DNA of 64,000 nucleotides, taken from positions 682,001 through 746,000 of the forward strand of contig NC_016941.1 of the NCBI RefSeq assembly GCF_000236925.1. The letters are read 5' to 3'. The DNA is from Staphylococcus argenteus (lineage in GTDB: Bacteria > Bacillota > Bacilli > Staphylococcales > Staphylococcaceae). The position numbers and the translations under genes are program-made. Below the pieces are notes generated by a model. That model saw nothing but the letters and a program-made list of their open reading frames with translations. It was not told the origin of the DNA and made no database searches. Within the stretch, counting starts at the first letter, position 1. The number at the start of each line of letters is the position of its first letter. Shown one piece after another: positions 53,141-62,820 of this stretch.

Positions 53141-54490
53141 TTGGAAACTTCGACCATAATTAGTTTGATTATATTTATTCTATTAATTGCATTAACCACA
53201 GTATTTGTTGGTTCAGAATTTGCATTAGTAAAAATTAGAGCAACAAGAATTGAACAGCTAGCAGATGAAGGTAATAAACCTGCTAAAATTGTAAAGAAAA
53301 TGATTGCTAATCTAGATTATTATCTTTCTGCATGTCAGTTAGGTATAACAGTAACATCTTTAGGGTTAGGTTGGCTTGGTGAACCAACGTTTGAAAAGCT
53401 ATTACACCCAGTATTTGAAGCGATTAATTTACCTACTGCGTTAACTACAACAATCTCGTTTGCAGTATCGTTTATTATAGTGACGTATTTACATGTTGTA
53501 CTTGGTGAGTTAGCACCTAAATCTATAGCAATTCAACATACTGAAAAGCTTGCTTTAATATATGCAAGACCACTATTCTATTTCGGTAACATAATGAAAC
53601 CATTGATTTGGTTAATGAATGGTTCAGCACGTGTGATTATTAGAATGTTTGGTGTGAATCCTGATGCACAAACAGATGCAATGTCAGAAGAAGAAATCAA
53701 AATTATTATTAATAATAGTTATAATGGTGGAGAAATCAACCAAACTGAATTGGCATATATGCAAAATATCTTTTCATTCGATGAAAGACATGCGAAAGAT
53801 ATTATGGTACCTAGAACACAAATGATTACTTTAAATGAGCCTTTTAATGTTGATGAATTATTAGATACGATAAAAGAACATCAATTTACGCGTTATCCAA
53901 TTACTGATGATGGTGATAAGGACCATATTAAAGGATTTATTAACGTCAAAGAATTTTTGACTGAATATGCTTCTGGAAAGACGATTAAAATTGCTAACTA
54001 TATTCATGAGTTACCGATGATTTCAGAAACAACTCGTATTAGTGATGCCTTGATTCGAATGCAACGTGAACATGTGCATATGAGTCTTATTATAGATGAA
54101 TACGGTGGTACGGCAGGTATTTTAACGATGGAAGATATTTTAGAAGAAATTGTCGGCGAGATTCGAGATGAATTTGATGATGATGAAGTAAATGATATCG
54201 TTAAAATAGACGATAAGACATATCAAGTCAATGGTAGAGTTCTATTGGACGATTTAACAGAAGACTTTGGCATTGAATTTGAAGATTCTGAAGATATCGA
54301 TACAATAGGCGGATGGTTGCAATCGCGCAATACGAATTTACAAAAAGATGATTTTGTCGATACAACATATGACCGTTGGGTTATTTCAGAAATTGATAAT
54401 CATCAAATCATTTGGGTGATGTTAAACTATGAATATAATCAAGCTCGACCAACTATTGGAGATACTGATGAAGATGAAAAGTCAGAATAG
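53141..54490 (+). CDS. mpfA: MpfA, CNNM/CorC-family magnesium exporter
   Basis: A 449-residue membrane protein that in S. aureus exports excess magnesium. A DUF21 transmembrane domain fills about residues 1-180, two CBS domains cover about 205-330 ([46 protein letters not shown]), and a CorC_HlyC domain ends the protein. The hemolysin label found on such proteins is historical. Start TTG 53141 is preceded by a ribosome-binding site placed unusually far away, bridged by a hairpin. Confidence 0.93.
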   Translation: METSTIISLIIFILLIALTTVFVGSEFALVKIRATRIEQLADEGNKPAKIVKKMIANLDYYLSACQLGITVTSLGLGWLGEPTFEKLLHPVFEAINLPTALTTTISFAVSFIIVTYLHVVLGELAPKSIAIQHTEKLALIYARPLFYFGNIMKPLIWLMNGSARVIIRMFGVNPDAQTDAMSEEEIKIIINNSYNGGEINQTELAYMQNIFSFDERHAKDIMVPRTQMITLNEPFNVDELLDTIKEHQFTRYPITDDGDKDHIKGFINVKEFLTEYASGKTIKIANYIHELPMISETTRISDALIRMQREHVHMSLIIDEYGGTAGILTMEDILEEIVGEIRDEFDDDEVNDIVKIDDKTYQVNGRVLLDDLTEDFGIEFEDSEDIDTIGGWLQSRNTNLQKDDFVDTTYDRWVISEIDNHQIIWVMLNYEYNQARPTIGDTDEDEKSE

Positions 54491-54504
54491 AGAGTAAAAA
54501 TTTG

Positions 54505-54550
54505 GACCAACTAAGAATGATTTAATTCATTTTTGGTTGGTTATTTTTTT
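54505..54550 (+). terminator. Rho-independent terminator after mpfA
   Basis: ACCAAC-AGAATGA pairs with TTCATTTTT-GTTGGT, followed by seven T. Confidence 0.85.
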
Positions 54551-54623
54551 GACTAATATTAGAGGAAAGTGAAAATAGTACTTGAACTCAATATCTTTAA
54601 ATGATTTAATGAATGTTTTTTAT

Positions 54624-54637
54624 TGAAAGCGATAATT
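54624..54637 (+). promoter_or_regulatory. Possible cre before the aldo-keto reductase
   Basis: TGAAAGCGATAATT matches 12 of 14 positions of the cre consensus, 78 bases before the gene; the last two bases fail. Confidence 0.3.
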
Positions 54638-54714
54638 CGTAATAATTGAGTTTAATAAAAAAATTAGGGTAATGTAAGAGTATAAAAGATACATAGATTG
54701 GAGAGATATAAAAA

Positions 54715-55554
54715 ATGGAAAATGATGTACAAATTTTAAACAATGGTTATCCAATGCCATCAGTTGGTTTAGGTGTATATAAAATATCGGATGAAGATAT
54801 GACGACAGTAGTTAATGCTGCGATTGAAGCGGGCTATCGTGCTTTTGATACAGCATATTTTTATGGTAATGAATCATCACTAGGAAAAGCATTAAAAAAT
54901 AGTGGCGTACCCCGCGAAGATTTATTTCTAACAACAAAATTGTGGAATGACTATCAAGGCTATGATAAAACTTTTGAATTTTTCAATAAATCGATAGAAA
55001 ATTTGCAGACAGACTATCTTGATTTATTTTTAATACATTGGCCTTGTGAAGAAGATGGATTGTTTGTGGAAACATATAAAGCGATGGAAGAACTTTATGA
55101 ACAAGGTAAAATAAAAGCAATAGGTGTATGTAATTTTAAACAGCATCATTTGGAAAAATTAATGTCTGAAACACATGTTGTACCTATGGTGAACCAAATC
55201 GAAGTACATCCTTATTTCAATCAGCAAGATGTTCAAGACTTTTGTGACCGTTATGATATTAAAGTAACGGCTTGGATGCCATTGATGAGAAATAGAGGGT
55301 TACTTGATGACCCAGTCATTATTAAACTTGCTGAAAAATATGAAAAGACACCAGCGCAAATCGTTTTACGTTGGCATTTAGCCCATAATAGAATTATAAT
55401 TCCAAAATCTCAAACTCCAAAACGTATTCGTGAAAATATAGATTTATTTGATTTTAATTTAGAACTAACTGAAGTAGCTGAAATTGACGCTTTAAATAAA
55501 AATGCAAGACAAGGTAAAGATCCAGATGATGTAAAAATAGGTGATTTAAAATAA
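54715..55554 (+). CDS. Aldo-keto reductase (2,5-diketo-D-gluconate reductase type)
   Basis: A 279-residue NADPH-dependent AKR of the AKR5-like prokaryotic group. The catalytic tetrad is Asp and Tyr in FDTAYFYGNE, Lys in LTTKLW and His in LFLIHWP. The C-terminal IIPKSQTPKRIRENIDLFDF is the NADPH-binding signature. The physiological substrate, likely an aldehyde, is unknown. It follows TTGGAGAG and is monocistronic. Confidence 0.9.
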   Translation: MENDVQILNNGYPMPSVGLGVYKISDEDMTTVVNAAIEAGYRAFDTAYFYGNESSLGKALKNSGVPREDLFLTTKLWNDYQGYDKTFEFFNKSIENLQTDYLDLFLIHWPCEEDGLFVETYKAMEELYEQGKIKAIGVCNFKQHHLEKLMSETHVVPMVNQIEVHPYFNQQDVQDFCDRYDIKVTAWMPLMRNRGLLDDPVIIKLAEKYEKTPAQIVLRWHLAHNRIIIPKSQTPKRIRENIDLFDFNLELTEVAEIDALNKNARQGKDPDDVKIGDLK

Positions 55555-55684
55555 TCAAATATTAGATTATACGTTTATGAACGCCTTTTAATGTGTACTA
55601 TAAAGTAAATGGAAGAATTATTGTAATCCATTAAGTTTTACTTTAGTATAGACAAAATCTTTAAAATATAAAGGATGGACATAG

Positions 55685-56674
55685 ATGAAAATTAGAGTTG
55701 TCATTCCTTGTTTTAATGAAGGGGAAGTCATTACACAAACACATCAACAATTAACTGAGATACTTGCACGAGATAGTCATTTAAAAGGTTATAATTATAA
55801 CATGCTTTTTATAGATGATGGAAGCACTGATACTACAATTGATCAAATGCAACATCTAGCGTCAATTGATAATCATGTTAGTTTCATTTCTTTTAGTAGA
55901 AATTTTGGAAAAGAAGCAGCTATGATAGCAGGATATCAGCATAGTACAGACTTTGATGCTGTCATAATGATTGATTGTGATTTGCAACATCCACCTGAAT
56001 ATATTCCTAACATGGTTGAAGGTTTTATGGAAGGTTATGATCAAGTAGTAGCAAAGCGTGATCGTAATGGCGAAAATTTAAGTCGTAAAACGTTGAGTCA
56101 TCTATATTATAAGTTAGTCAATTGCTTTGTTGAGGAAGTAAAATTTGATGATGGTGTTGGCGATTTTAGACTTTTAAGTCAAAGAGCTGTTAAATCTATT
56201 GCCTCGCTTGAAGAATATAATCGATTTTCTAAAGGATTATTTGAATGGATTGGTTATAACACAAAGGTATTTACGTATCAAAATGTTGAAAGACAAAAAG
56301 GTGAGTCTAAATGGTCATTCAAAAAATTATTTAATTATGGCATTGATGGCTTGATTTCTTTTAACAGTAAACCGCTTAGAATGATGATTTATTTAGGTTT
56401 ATTCATTTTTTCGATAAGCGTACTATATATCATTTATTTGTTTGTAAATATTTTAATTTCAGGTGTCAATATTCCTGGGTATTTTTCAACTATTGCAGCC
56501 ATCTTATTACTAGGTGGAATACAGTTAATTTCAATAGGTGTCATTGGTGAATATATTGGTAGAATTTATTATGAAGTTAAAGCACGACCAAAATATATTA
56601 TTCAAGCTACAAATTTATCTTTTGCAGAAGATAATAAGAAAGAAATACAAAAGATTTATTCTAAAAAGGCATAA
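55685..56674 (+). CDS. GtrB/DPM-like membrane glycosyltransferase
   Basis: A 329-residue family-2 glycosyltransferase with a cytosolic GT-A domain and two C-terminal membrane helices (about 235-255 and 270-290), as in GtrB and polyprenyl-phosphate glucosyltransferases. The donor site is VVIPCFNEG, the DXD-like metal motif MIDCDLQHPP, and the later block is KGESKWSFKKLFNYGIDGL. It likely makes undecaprenyl-phosphate-sugar for surface polymer modification. It is convergent with saeS, with a shared terminator. Confidence 0.88.
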   Translation: MKIRVVIPCFNEGEVITQTHQQLTEILARDSHLKGYNYNMLFIDDGSTDTTIDQMQHLASIDNHVSFISFSRNFGKEAAMIAGYQHSTDFDAVIMIDCDLQHPPEYIPNMVEGFMEGYDQVVAKRDRNGENLSRKTLSHLYYKLVNCFVEEVKFDDGVGDFRLLSQRAVKSIASLEEYNRFSKGLFEWIGYNTKVFTYQNVERQKGESKWSFKKLFNYGIDGLISFNSKPLRMMIYLGLFIFSISVLYIIYLFVNILISGVNIPGYFSTIAAILLLGGIQLISIGVIGEYIGRIYYEVKARPKYIIQATNLSFAEDNKKEIQKIYSKKA

Positions 56675-56706
56675 AAAAGAAGCTCTCAAATGGGAGCTTC
56701 TTTTTA
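56675..56706. terminator. Bidirectional terminator between glycosyltransferase and saeS
   Basis: AAGAAGCTC pairs with GAGCTTCTT, with A and T runs on both sides. Confidence 0.85.
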
Positions 56707-56740
56707 GTCTTTGCATTTTCATTTATAAAAATCAATCGAA

Positions 56741-57796
56741 TTATGACGTAATATCTAATTTGTGTAATGTTACAGTCATCGTAGTTCCTACATCTATATC
56801 ACTGTTTACACTAATCTTTGCATTATTTTGTTGCGCAAGTTCATTAGCAATATATAAACCTAATCCAGAACCACCTGTCTTAGTATTACGTGAATTTTCA
56901 ACTCTAAATGTACGTTCAAATATACGGTCTTGTAGTTCTGGTAAAATACCAATACCTTCATCACTGATTGCAATGTCAATGGTATCTTGTTCTTTATTCT
57001 CGCTAATATTAATATCAATGCGACTACCAACATTTGAAAATTTCAAAGCATTATCAAGTAAATTTGTTAATATACGCTCAAGTGGGGTGCGATATTGATA
57101 AAATGCATCAATTTCACTACAGAAATTTACTTCTAACGTGCGATTTTCATGTTTCATTCGCTGTTCATATGGTTGTAATATCGATACAAGTAATTGGTCT
57201 AGTTGTATTAATTCTGGGGGATACGTTTTACCTGTATTTAAAGTGATAATATGAGTCATATCATCGAATAATGTTGATAAGCGGTTGGCTTGTTTAATCA
57301 AAATGTCATATGACTCTTTAATTTCATGATCTTTTGTGATAATACCATCACGTAAACCTTCAGAGTATGAAATGATACTAGCTAAAGGTGTTTTTAAATC
57401 ATGGGCTAAATTTTGAATCAGTTCTGTTTTTTCTTGTTGTTCGGATTTAATTTGATTCATCTGTTGCGTAATTTCAGAAGCCATTTTATTAAAAGATTGA
57501 TTTAATTCATAAATTTCTTTTGGTGAATTAAACGTTTTATCATTGCTTGCGTAATTTCCGTTAGCGAATTGCTTTGTTTTAATATTAAACTGCTTAATTT
57601 TTTGAATAAGCGGGTTAATAAAAATACTACATATTAACAAAGTTAAACAGCTTGTAATAATTGTCGTTAAGGTCAAAGTTAGTGTCATATGGCCGTTGAA
57701 CCACATTAAAATGTATGCAATTGCTAAAATAGTTGAAGTTAATAGTATACTCGATACGACGCCAATAATGATTTGACTTCTAATTGATAACACCAT
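56741..57796 (-). CDS. saeS: SaeS, sensor kinase of the SaeRS virulence system
   Basis: A 351-residue kinase with two membrane helices (about 9-31 and 41-60) joined by a short external loop, [14 protein letters not shown]-like linker follows, then the H-box [11 protein letters not shown] with His131, and an ATPase domain ([28 protein letters not shown]). Residue 18 is leucine, the wild-type state; the L18P change that makes strain Newman constitutively active is absent. It activates coa, hla and fnbA regulation through SaeR. It overlaps saeR by one base. Confidence 0.96.
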   Translation of the reverse strand: MVLSIRSQIIIGVVSSILLTSTILAIAYILMWFNGHMTLTLTLTTIITSCLTLLICSIFINPLIQKIKQFNIKTKQFANGNYASNDKTFNSPKEIYELNQSFNKMASEITQQMNQIKSEQQEKTELIQNLAHDLKTPLASIISYSEGLRDGIITKDHEIKESYDILIKQANRLSTLFDDMTHIITLNTGKTYPPELIQLDQLLVSILQPYEQRMKHENRTLEVNFCSEIDAFYQYRTPLERILTNLLDNALKFSNVGSRIDINISENKEQDTIDIAISDEGIGILPELQDRIFERTFRVENSRNTKTGGSGLGLYIANELAQQNNAKISVNSDIDVGTTMTVTLHKLDITS

Positions 57797-58482
57797 TATC
57801 GGCTCCTTTCAAATTTATATCCTAATCCCCATACAGTTGTGATGGTATAAGTAGTAAAGTTTTCCTTTTCTAATTTTTCTCTTATGCGATGAATATGAAC
57901 ATTTACCGTATTAGCATCTTCGTAATAATCATATCCCCATACTTTTTCAAGTAATTCTGATTTTGAAATCACTTCATTTTCTCTTGAAGCTAAATACCAC
58001 AATAATTCAAATTCTTTAATACGCATTGAGACTTCGTGACCATTAACAGTCACCACTTTGCTTAAGTTAACAAGCGTAAGTTCATCAAATGCCAGTTGTT
58101 CAACTGGTTGATGATGATATTTCTTCATGCGTGTAAGTAAGTTATTTACACGTAAAACAAGTTCTCTTGGACTAAACGGTTTTTTGACATAGTCATCTGC
58201 ACCAAGAGTTAATGCATAAATGGTGTCGTGTTCTTGTGTTTTGGCAGTTAAATAGATAAAAGGTATATCTAATTTTTGCCTTTTCATTTCTTTGACAATG
58301 TCGTAACCATTAACTTCTGGCATCATGATGTCTAGCACCATAATATCAATGTCATTTGACAATAAAGAAATAGCTTCTTTACCGCTAGTTGTTGTTGTTA
58401 CTTTGTAACCTTCGTATTCAAAATAGGTTTGACAAATGTCTACAATGTCTTGTTCATCATCCACGATCAGTAAGTGGGTCAT
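57796..58482 (-). CDS. saeR: SaeR, response regulator of the SaeRS system
   Basis: An OmpR-family regulator of 228 residues: receiver with EQD, phospho-acceptor Asp in VLDIMMPE (Asp51), Lys in VKKPFSPR, and a winged-helix domain ending [13 protein letters not shown]. It binds GTTAA-N6-GTTAA direct repeats upstream of exoprotein genes. The saeQ gene overlaps its start by 26 bases. Against memory of S. aureus SaeR it shows five substitutions. Confidence 0.96.
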   Translation of the reverse strand: MTHLLIVDDEQDIVDICQTYFEYEGYKVTTTTSGKEAISLLSNDIDIMVLDIMMPEVNGYDIVKEMKRQKLDIPFIYLTAKTQEHDTIYALTLGADDYVKKPFSPRELVLRVNNLLTRMKKYHHQPVEQLAFDELTLVNLSKVVTVNGHEVSMRIKEFELLWYLASRENEVISKSELLEKVWGYDYYEDANTVNVHIHRIREKLEKENFTTYTITTVWGLGYKFERSR

Positions 58483-58930
58483 CTATTTTTTCACCTCTGT
58501 TCTTACGACCTCTAAAGTAATTAATGATTTCTTTAAGTGAAATCTGTTTTAACAATGAATGGCTCATTAATAAAAGGATAAAGAAAGTTAATTGAAGAGG
58601 GTACGTAAATATCATATCTGCTAAGATATAATTTATCATAACAAAGGCTCCAAAGAAACTAGCAGTATATGCAAATACTCCAAAAATTAAACCTAATCCA
58701 ATTGCAAGTTCTCCAAGAGGAACAATTATATCAAATAATGACGTCGTATGCGCAACTACATTTGCGAAAAACCATTTATACCATTCAGGTGAATCAGTAT
58801 TGTTTGCAATTACTGGTACTAAGCCTTTTAGCGTGAAGCCACCTGTTAATTTTTCATAACCTTGCATTAACATGACAATACCAGAACCAACACGAATGAT
58901 AAATGTAATGAGTAGCAATAATTTATTCAT
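58457..58930 (-). CDS. saeQ: SaeQ, DoxX-family membrane protein that modulates SaeS
   Basis: A 157-residue DoxX-type membrane protein with four helices; the first has [19 protein letters not shown] and the later [34 protein letters not shown]. With SaeP it forms a complex that stimulates SaeS phosphatase activity and returns the system to its base state. I chose ATG 58930; a GTG at 58939 is also in frame. The gene overlaps saeR. Confidence 0.93.
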   Translation of the reverse strand: MNKLLLLITFIIRVGSGIVMLMQGYEKLTGGFTLKGLVPVIANNTDSPEWYKWFFANVVAHTTSLFDIIVPLGELAIGLGLIFGVFAYTASFFGAFVMINYILADMIFTYPLQLTFFILLLMSHSLLKQISLKEIINYFRGRKNRGEKIDDPLTDRG

Positions 58931-59132
58931 GATGTTCACATTCTTTCTATTTTTTGTGTTTGTAATTTATATAAACATAAGATTGAGCAACATAGGCTAA
59001 TTTATAGTGTCATGTGAACATGAAGTGGTTGAGCTCATGGTTGTTATAAGCCAATTAAACCTCAAGCTCTAAAAAAGTATGCCTTTTGTGCTATAAATTC
59101 TTATGGGATTGAATTATTTTGTATATATGTTT

Positions 59133-59189
59133 AAAAAAGGAAAGTATGATTTCTACGAGCTAGGGGGGCTGTGAAATCATACGCTTTCC
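59133..59189 (-). terminator. Terminator-like attenuator between saeP and saeQ
   Basis: On the minus strand GGAAAG-GTATGATTTC pairs with GAAATCATA-CTTTCC, then six T. It lies inside the 341-base saeP-saeQ gap (58940-59280), which is otherwise AT-rich with no gene. It should end most saeP transcripts, with partial readthrough to saeQRS. Confidence 0.8.
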
Positions 59190-59280
59190 GTTGTGTAATG
59201 TGTGTAATGTATATTTTAAAAGTTAGTAATGTAATAGTATGATGTTATGATTTTAATAAAATGTGTAACTCAGAAATTGA

Positions 59281-59721
59281 TTATTTTAATTTAGCGCCAC
59301 CAAAGATAACGTGTGCTTTTTTACAATAGATTGTAACTTCATCGTATTTACTTAAATCAACATTTTTAAGATCAAATGTTTGTTTTTCTTTATCGTAGTC
59401 TACCATTGCGATTTCTTTACCATTTTTAATGTCTCCATTTTTAGTTAGGTAAACGTATAAATCAGGACCTTTAGATGATTTGTAGTTAGTAAGCATTAAT
59501 TTACCGTTTTTAATTTCAGCTTTACCTTCAACAGTTTCACCATTTTTAGAACTGAATGTACCTGTTAGATGCTTTGTTTTATCAGTTTTAACATTGCTGT
59601 CTTCTGATTTTGTCTTTTGTTCAGTTTTATTACCTTGATCCTGTGAATTAGAATTACCACAAGCGCCTAATGTGAATACAGCTGCGACAGCGCCAACTGC
59701 TAAAAAATATTTTGTATTCAT
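59281..59721 (-). CDS. saeP: SaeP, lipoprotein that modulates SaeS
   Basis: A 146-residue lipoprotein: signal peptide with lipobox TLGAC and lipidated Cys21, a polar Gln/Lys/Asp linker, then a DM13-type beta domain from about residue 50 (HLTGTFSSKNGETVEGKAEIKNGKLMLTNYKSSKGPDLYVYL). With SaeQ it switches off SaeS. It starts the saePQRS operon and is preceded by SaeR sites in the P1 promoter. Confidence 0.94.
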   Translation of the reverse strand: MNTKYFLAVGAVAAVFTLGACGNSNSQDQGNKTEQKTKSEDSNVKTDKTKHLTGTFSSKNGETVEGKAEIKNGKLMLTNYKSSKGPDLYVYLTKNGDIKNGKEIAMVDYDKEKQTFDLKNVDLSKYDEVTIYCKKAHVIFGGAKLK

Positions 59722-59783
59722 GCTAACTCCTCATTTCTTCAATTTGATAAGTTAAGTTTAAAATGAAGGCAAATAATATGCCA

Positions 59784-59820
59784 TTAACTAATTCTTAACT
59801 TCGTTTAAATATCGCTTAAC
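59784..59820 (-). promoter_or_regulatory. SaeR-binding sites in the saeP promoter (P1)
   Basis: On the minus strand GTTAA-GAATTA-GTTAA (59784-59799) fits the SaeR motif GTTAA-N6-GTTAA exactly. A second site, GTTAA-GCGATA-TTTAA (59805-59820), has one mismatch. Two sites match the known autoregulated P1 promoter. Confidence 0.8.
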
Positions 59821-59923
59821 TAATATTGAAGAAAGAATAATTTGAAAATGTAAATATTTGTTTGATTTAAATAAATAGGTTATTGGAAAGATGATATGTG
59901 TAAATCAACTTTAACTAGAAAAT

Positions 59924-59966
59924 AAAAAACACTACTGATTCAACATTCAATCAGCAGTGTTTTTTA
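59924..59966 (-). terminator. Rho-independent terminator after the 59977 gene
   Basis: AAAAACACTACTGATT pairs with AATCAGCAGTGTTTTT; T run on the minus strand. Confidence 0.85.
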
Positions 59967-59976
59967 GCATTTTAAT

Positions 59977-60561
59977 TTAAAATTTATACACCTTTTGCCA
60001 TAACAAGAATAATAAGAAAATTATATAAACGATTAAATATAAATACCAATATGGCGTTAAGACCATCATCACGATAAATGATATGTTAATGATAATAAGC
60101 CCTTTAATCATTAGTCGTTTAATTTTTTTATTATTTTCAGCATCATTATCTAAATTGTTGAAAGTTGCAGTAAACAACATAATACCACCGACAATGAAAA
60201 TGGCTGGGGCTAAAAATGGTATAGACATATATATGGATTGTGTACTTGAGAAGTCTGTGACACGTTGTGTTAAGCTGACAACAATCGTTAATATAATGGC
60301 AATAAATTTTTGATCTGTAATATATACAGGTTTTAATTTTTTATCAATATAAATCTGTAGTATCGTCCAAATGATAAACATAGTTATAGTACATATCGTA
60401 ATAAAATTATATTTATCAATAAAGAATGTGTTTATAATGGCATTGATCGTAATAGACAATAACATAGCACTTAATGATAATTGTTGCATGCGATGCCGAT
60501 ATAAATTAAATCCAGTAATAAGTATGACGATAGCAATATTAATTAATATATATACAATCAT
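59977..60561 (-). CDS. Hypothetical multi-spanning membrane protein
   Basis: A 194-residue protein of six or seven hydrophobic helices with basic short loops (NLYRHRMQQ; NNKKIKRLMIKG). No transporter or enzyme motif is seen. I chose ATG 60561 because AGGAGTCC precedes it; an upstream in-frame start would add a short polar tail. It lies between queE and saeP on the same strand, with its own terminator. Function is unknown. Confidence 0.78.
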   Translation of the reverse strand: MIVYILINIAIVILITGFNLYRHRMQQLSLSAMLLSITINAIINTFFIDKYNFITICTITMFIIWTILQIYIDKKLKPVYITDQKFIAIILTIVVSLTQRVTDFSSTQSIYMSIPFLAPAIFIVGGIMLFTATFNNLDNDAENNKKIKRLMIKGLIIINISFIVMMVLTPYWYLYLIVYIIFLLFLLWQKVYKF

Positions 60562-60659
60562 GATGGACTCCTGTTCGTTATACTTCAATCAACTATTATA
60601 TCAATTAATATTTTGTTATTCATTAGATACGACTTATAAAAAGAAAAATCAGCTAATAT

Positions 60660-61373
60660 TTATACACCTTTTTTATTACTCCAAAGTAATGTGTGTAATT
60701 GTGGTAATACATAAACATGATTCATATCACTACTTTGCATTACTAAATCAACTAATTGTTCGTAGCGTTCTAATAATTTAGCAGTATGATTATTAACACT
60801 TTCAGATAAATAAGGATTACCAACTTGTAAATAAAAGGGGATGTCAGGGTATCGATGATGAATCATTTTTGCGAATTCATAATCATTATCATCAAATACA
60901 ACCACTTTTAAGTTCAATGAAGATGGCACACATTGTTGAATAACTTCATCTAACTTGTTTAAATCAGGCGTCATTGTAGAGCTAGGCGGTTTTGGACTTA
61001 TCGTTAAATCATCAATTTGAGTCATCCAAGGTTGAAATTTACTTCCTTGTGTTTCTAATGCACTATAAATACCTTTATCTTGAAATAAATCAACTAATTC
61101 TTGAATGCCTTTAATTAATGCTGGATTGCCACCAGAAATAGTGACATGGTTAAATTGTTCGCCACCGATACGCTTTAATTCATCATATATTTCTTCTGCG
61201 GTCATAAGATTTATATCGCCTTTTGCACTACCGTCCCAGGTGAATGCTGAGTCGCACCAGCTACAACGATAATCACAGCCAGCAGTTCTAACAAACATTG
61301 TTTTCCTACCAATTACTCGACCTTCGCCTTGTATTGTTGGTCCAAATATTTCAAGTACAGGAATCTTTGCCAT
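60660..61373 (-). CDS. queE: 7-carboxy-7-deazaguanine synthase QueE
   Basis: A radical-SAM enzyme of 237 residues that makes 7-carboxy-7-deazaguanine from 6-carboxytetrahydropterin in queuosine synthesis. The [4Fe-4S] motif is CDYRCSWCDS, a C-x3-C-x2-C pattern near residue 33. The SAM-binding motif follows in VTISGGNPAL. It is the third gene of queC-queD-queE, which reads on the minus strand from the preQ1 riboswitch. Confidence 0.94.
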   Translation of the reverse strand: MAKIPVLEIFGPTIQGEGRVIGRKTMFVRTAGCDYRCSWCDSAFTWDGSAKGDINLMTAEEIYDELKRIGGEQFNHVTISGGNPALIKGIQELVDLFQDKGIYSALETQGSKFQPWMTQIDDLTISPKPPSSTMTPDLNKLDEVIQQCVPSSLNLKVVVFDDNDYEFAKMIHHRYPDIPFYLQVGNPYLSESVNNHTAKLLERYEQLVDLVMQSSDMNHVYVLPQLHTLLWSNKKGV

Positions 61374-61376
61374 GGA

Positions 61377-61796
61377 TTACACCTGCTCCTTTGGTCTATA
61401 TACAACATAACTAGTTGGTGTTTCTCTTACAAACACTTGAATACATTTAGGTTGATGTTCAAGCATATCTAAATTTTCTTTTACAATTTGATAAATCGTT
61501 TCAGCAACAATTTCTGTTGAAGGTATTTTATTTTTAAAAGCTGGTAAGTTATTTAATAATTGATGATCAAATTTACCGTGTATCATCTTTTTTAAATGAC
61601 TAAAGTTTACTAAAAAACCTGTATCATCAAGTTTATCACCAACAATGGTTAAATTAACAAAGTACGTATGACCGTGAACATTTTGACAAATCCCAGCTTC
61701 TTCACATGGAATATGATGTGCTGCCGAAAAATTAAAGTCTTTATTTAATTCGAACTGGTATGGATGCGTTGTACTTGGATAGATTTGTTGTAACAT
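61377..61796 (-). CDS. queD: 6-carboxy-5,6,7,8-tetrahydropterin synthase QueD
   Basis: A 139-residue PTPS-family enzyme. Zinc ligands are His30 region FSAAHHIP and HGHTYFV, the catalytic Cys is in EAGICQNVHGH and the Glu in VFVRETPTSY. It converts dihydroneopterin triphosphate for queuosine. It starts 1-2 bases from the end of queC and 3 bases before queE. Confidence 0.93.
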   Translation of the reverse strand: MLQQIYPSTTHPYQFELNKDFNFSAAHHIPCEEAGICQNVHGHTYFVNLTIVGDKLDDTGFLVNFSHLKKMIHGKFDHQLLNNLPAFKNKIPSTEIVAETIYQIVKENLDMLEHQPKCIQVFVRETPTSYVVYRPKEQV

Positions 61797-61797
61797 T

Positions 61798-62466
61798 TTA
61801 AAGCACTCCTTTACTTTCGAGATATTGATTTAATCCACGTTGTCTTAATTGACATGCCGGACATTCACCACAGCCATTTCCAACGATACCGTTGTAACAA
61901 GTTAATGTATTGGTACGGATATAATCTAAAACACCAAGCTCATCACTTAACTGCCAAGTTTCTGCTTTGTTTAACCACATTAATGGGGTATGGATGACAA
62001 AATCTTTATCCATAGCTAAACTTAAAGTCACGTTCATTGATTTTATAAAACTATCACGACAATCTGGATAACCTGAGAAATCAGTTTCGCAAACACCAGT
62101 AATAATATGTTTTGCACCGATTTGATATGCAAGGGCACCTGCGAATGATAAGAAAAGTAAATTTCTTGCTGGTACGAAAGTATTAGGTATGCCATCTTCG
62201 TTGTTAGTGATTTCCATATCATGTTGAGTTAAGGCGTTAGGAGTGAGTTGGGATAATAATGACATATCTAAAACGTGATGTTTCATTCCTTGTTCATTTG
62301 CAATTTGTTTTGCTACTTCAATTTCAGTATCATGTCTTTGTCCGTAATTAAAAGTTACGAGTTCGACTTCTTTAAAATGCTTTTTTGCATAAAATAGACA
62401 CGTTGTACTGTCTTGACCACCGCTAAAGACGACGATTGCTTTTTCATTATTTAATACGCTTTCCAT
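61798..62466 (-). CDS. queC: 7-cyano-7-deazaguanine synthase QueC
   Basis: An ATP-dependent amidoligase-type enzyme of 222 residues that forms preQ0. The PP-loop is [14 protein letters not shown] at residues 13-26. Zinc-binding cysteines form CxxGxGxCxxCxLR near the C-terminus ([20 protein letters not shown]). I chose ATG 62466, which follows AGGAGCG; the in-frame ATG at 62487 lies upstream of that site. It is the first gene after the riboswitch. Confidence 0.94.
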   Translation of the reverse strand: MESVLNNEKAIVVFSGGQDSTTCLFYAKKHFKEVELVTFNYGQRHDTEIEVAKQIANEQGMKHHVLDMSLLSQLTPNALTQHDMEITNNEDGIPNTFVPARNLLFLSFAGALAYQIGAKHIITGVCETDFSGYPDCRDSFIKSMNVTLSLAMDKDFVIHTPLMWLNKAETWQLSDELGVLDYIRTNTLTCYNGIVGNGCGECPACQLRQRGLNQYLESKGVL

Positions 62467-62545
62467 TATTATAATCGCTCCTATCATTTATAAAATTAAT
62501 AGCGAGGTTAATGACATTGATAAGCTTCTTTATTAATAAAGAAAA

Positions 62546-62576
62546 TAAAAAAAGCCTATCTCCATAAAAGATAGAC
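62546..62576 (-). terminator. Terminator of the preQ1 riboswitch expression platform
   Basis: On the minus strand GTCTATCT-AGATAGGC forms a stem followed by seven T, 80 bases before queC and downstream of the aptamer. The remaining gap 62467-62820 holds the aptamer, promoter, and the pabA leader. Confidence 0.8.
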
Positions 62577-62644
62577 GAAAGAAATGGGTTGCTCATATAA
62601 TATAATTTATAAGGCATACCAACAGAAGTTTGAAATTTCAGTGT

Positions 62645-62682
62645 CTAGTTTTTTATAGAGGGTTTCAGCTAGGAACCTCTGA
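62645..62682 (-). ncRNA. preQ1-I riboswitch aptamer
   Basis: The minus strand reads AGAGGTTCCTAGC, then TGAAACCCTCT, then ATAAAAAACTA, matching the class-I preQ1 aptamer: AGAGG/CCTCT stem, the loop CTAGC with the A-rich tail that forms the H-type pseudoknot. It should shut off queC-queD-queE when preQ1 is high. Confidence 0.93.
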
Positions 62683-62704
62683 TATTAATTTATGTACGAA
62701 GATT

Positions 62705-62733
62705 AGAATAAACCATATAGTAGTTAAAATCAA
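62705..62733 (-). promoter_or_regulatory. Probable promoter of the que operon
   Basis: On the minus strand TTGATT (62728-62733) and TATTCT (62705-62710) are 17 bases apart, placing the start just before the riboswitch. Confidence 0.55.
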
Positions 62734-62820
62734 GGTCAGTCAAGTGACAATGCTACTAATGTTGAAGATACAAGAATAACATATTAAAAATAAATAACAT
62801 AATTAGAATGGGAGTTTAAT

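Noticed and set aside
56538..57098. A 186-codon open frame on the plus strand crossing the glycosyltransferase end and saeS.
   Set aside because: It runs through a bidirectional terminator and is antisense to the SaeS ATPase domain.
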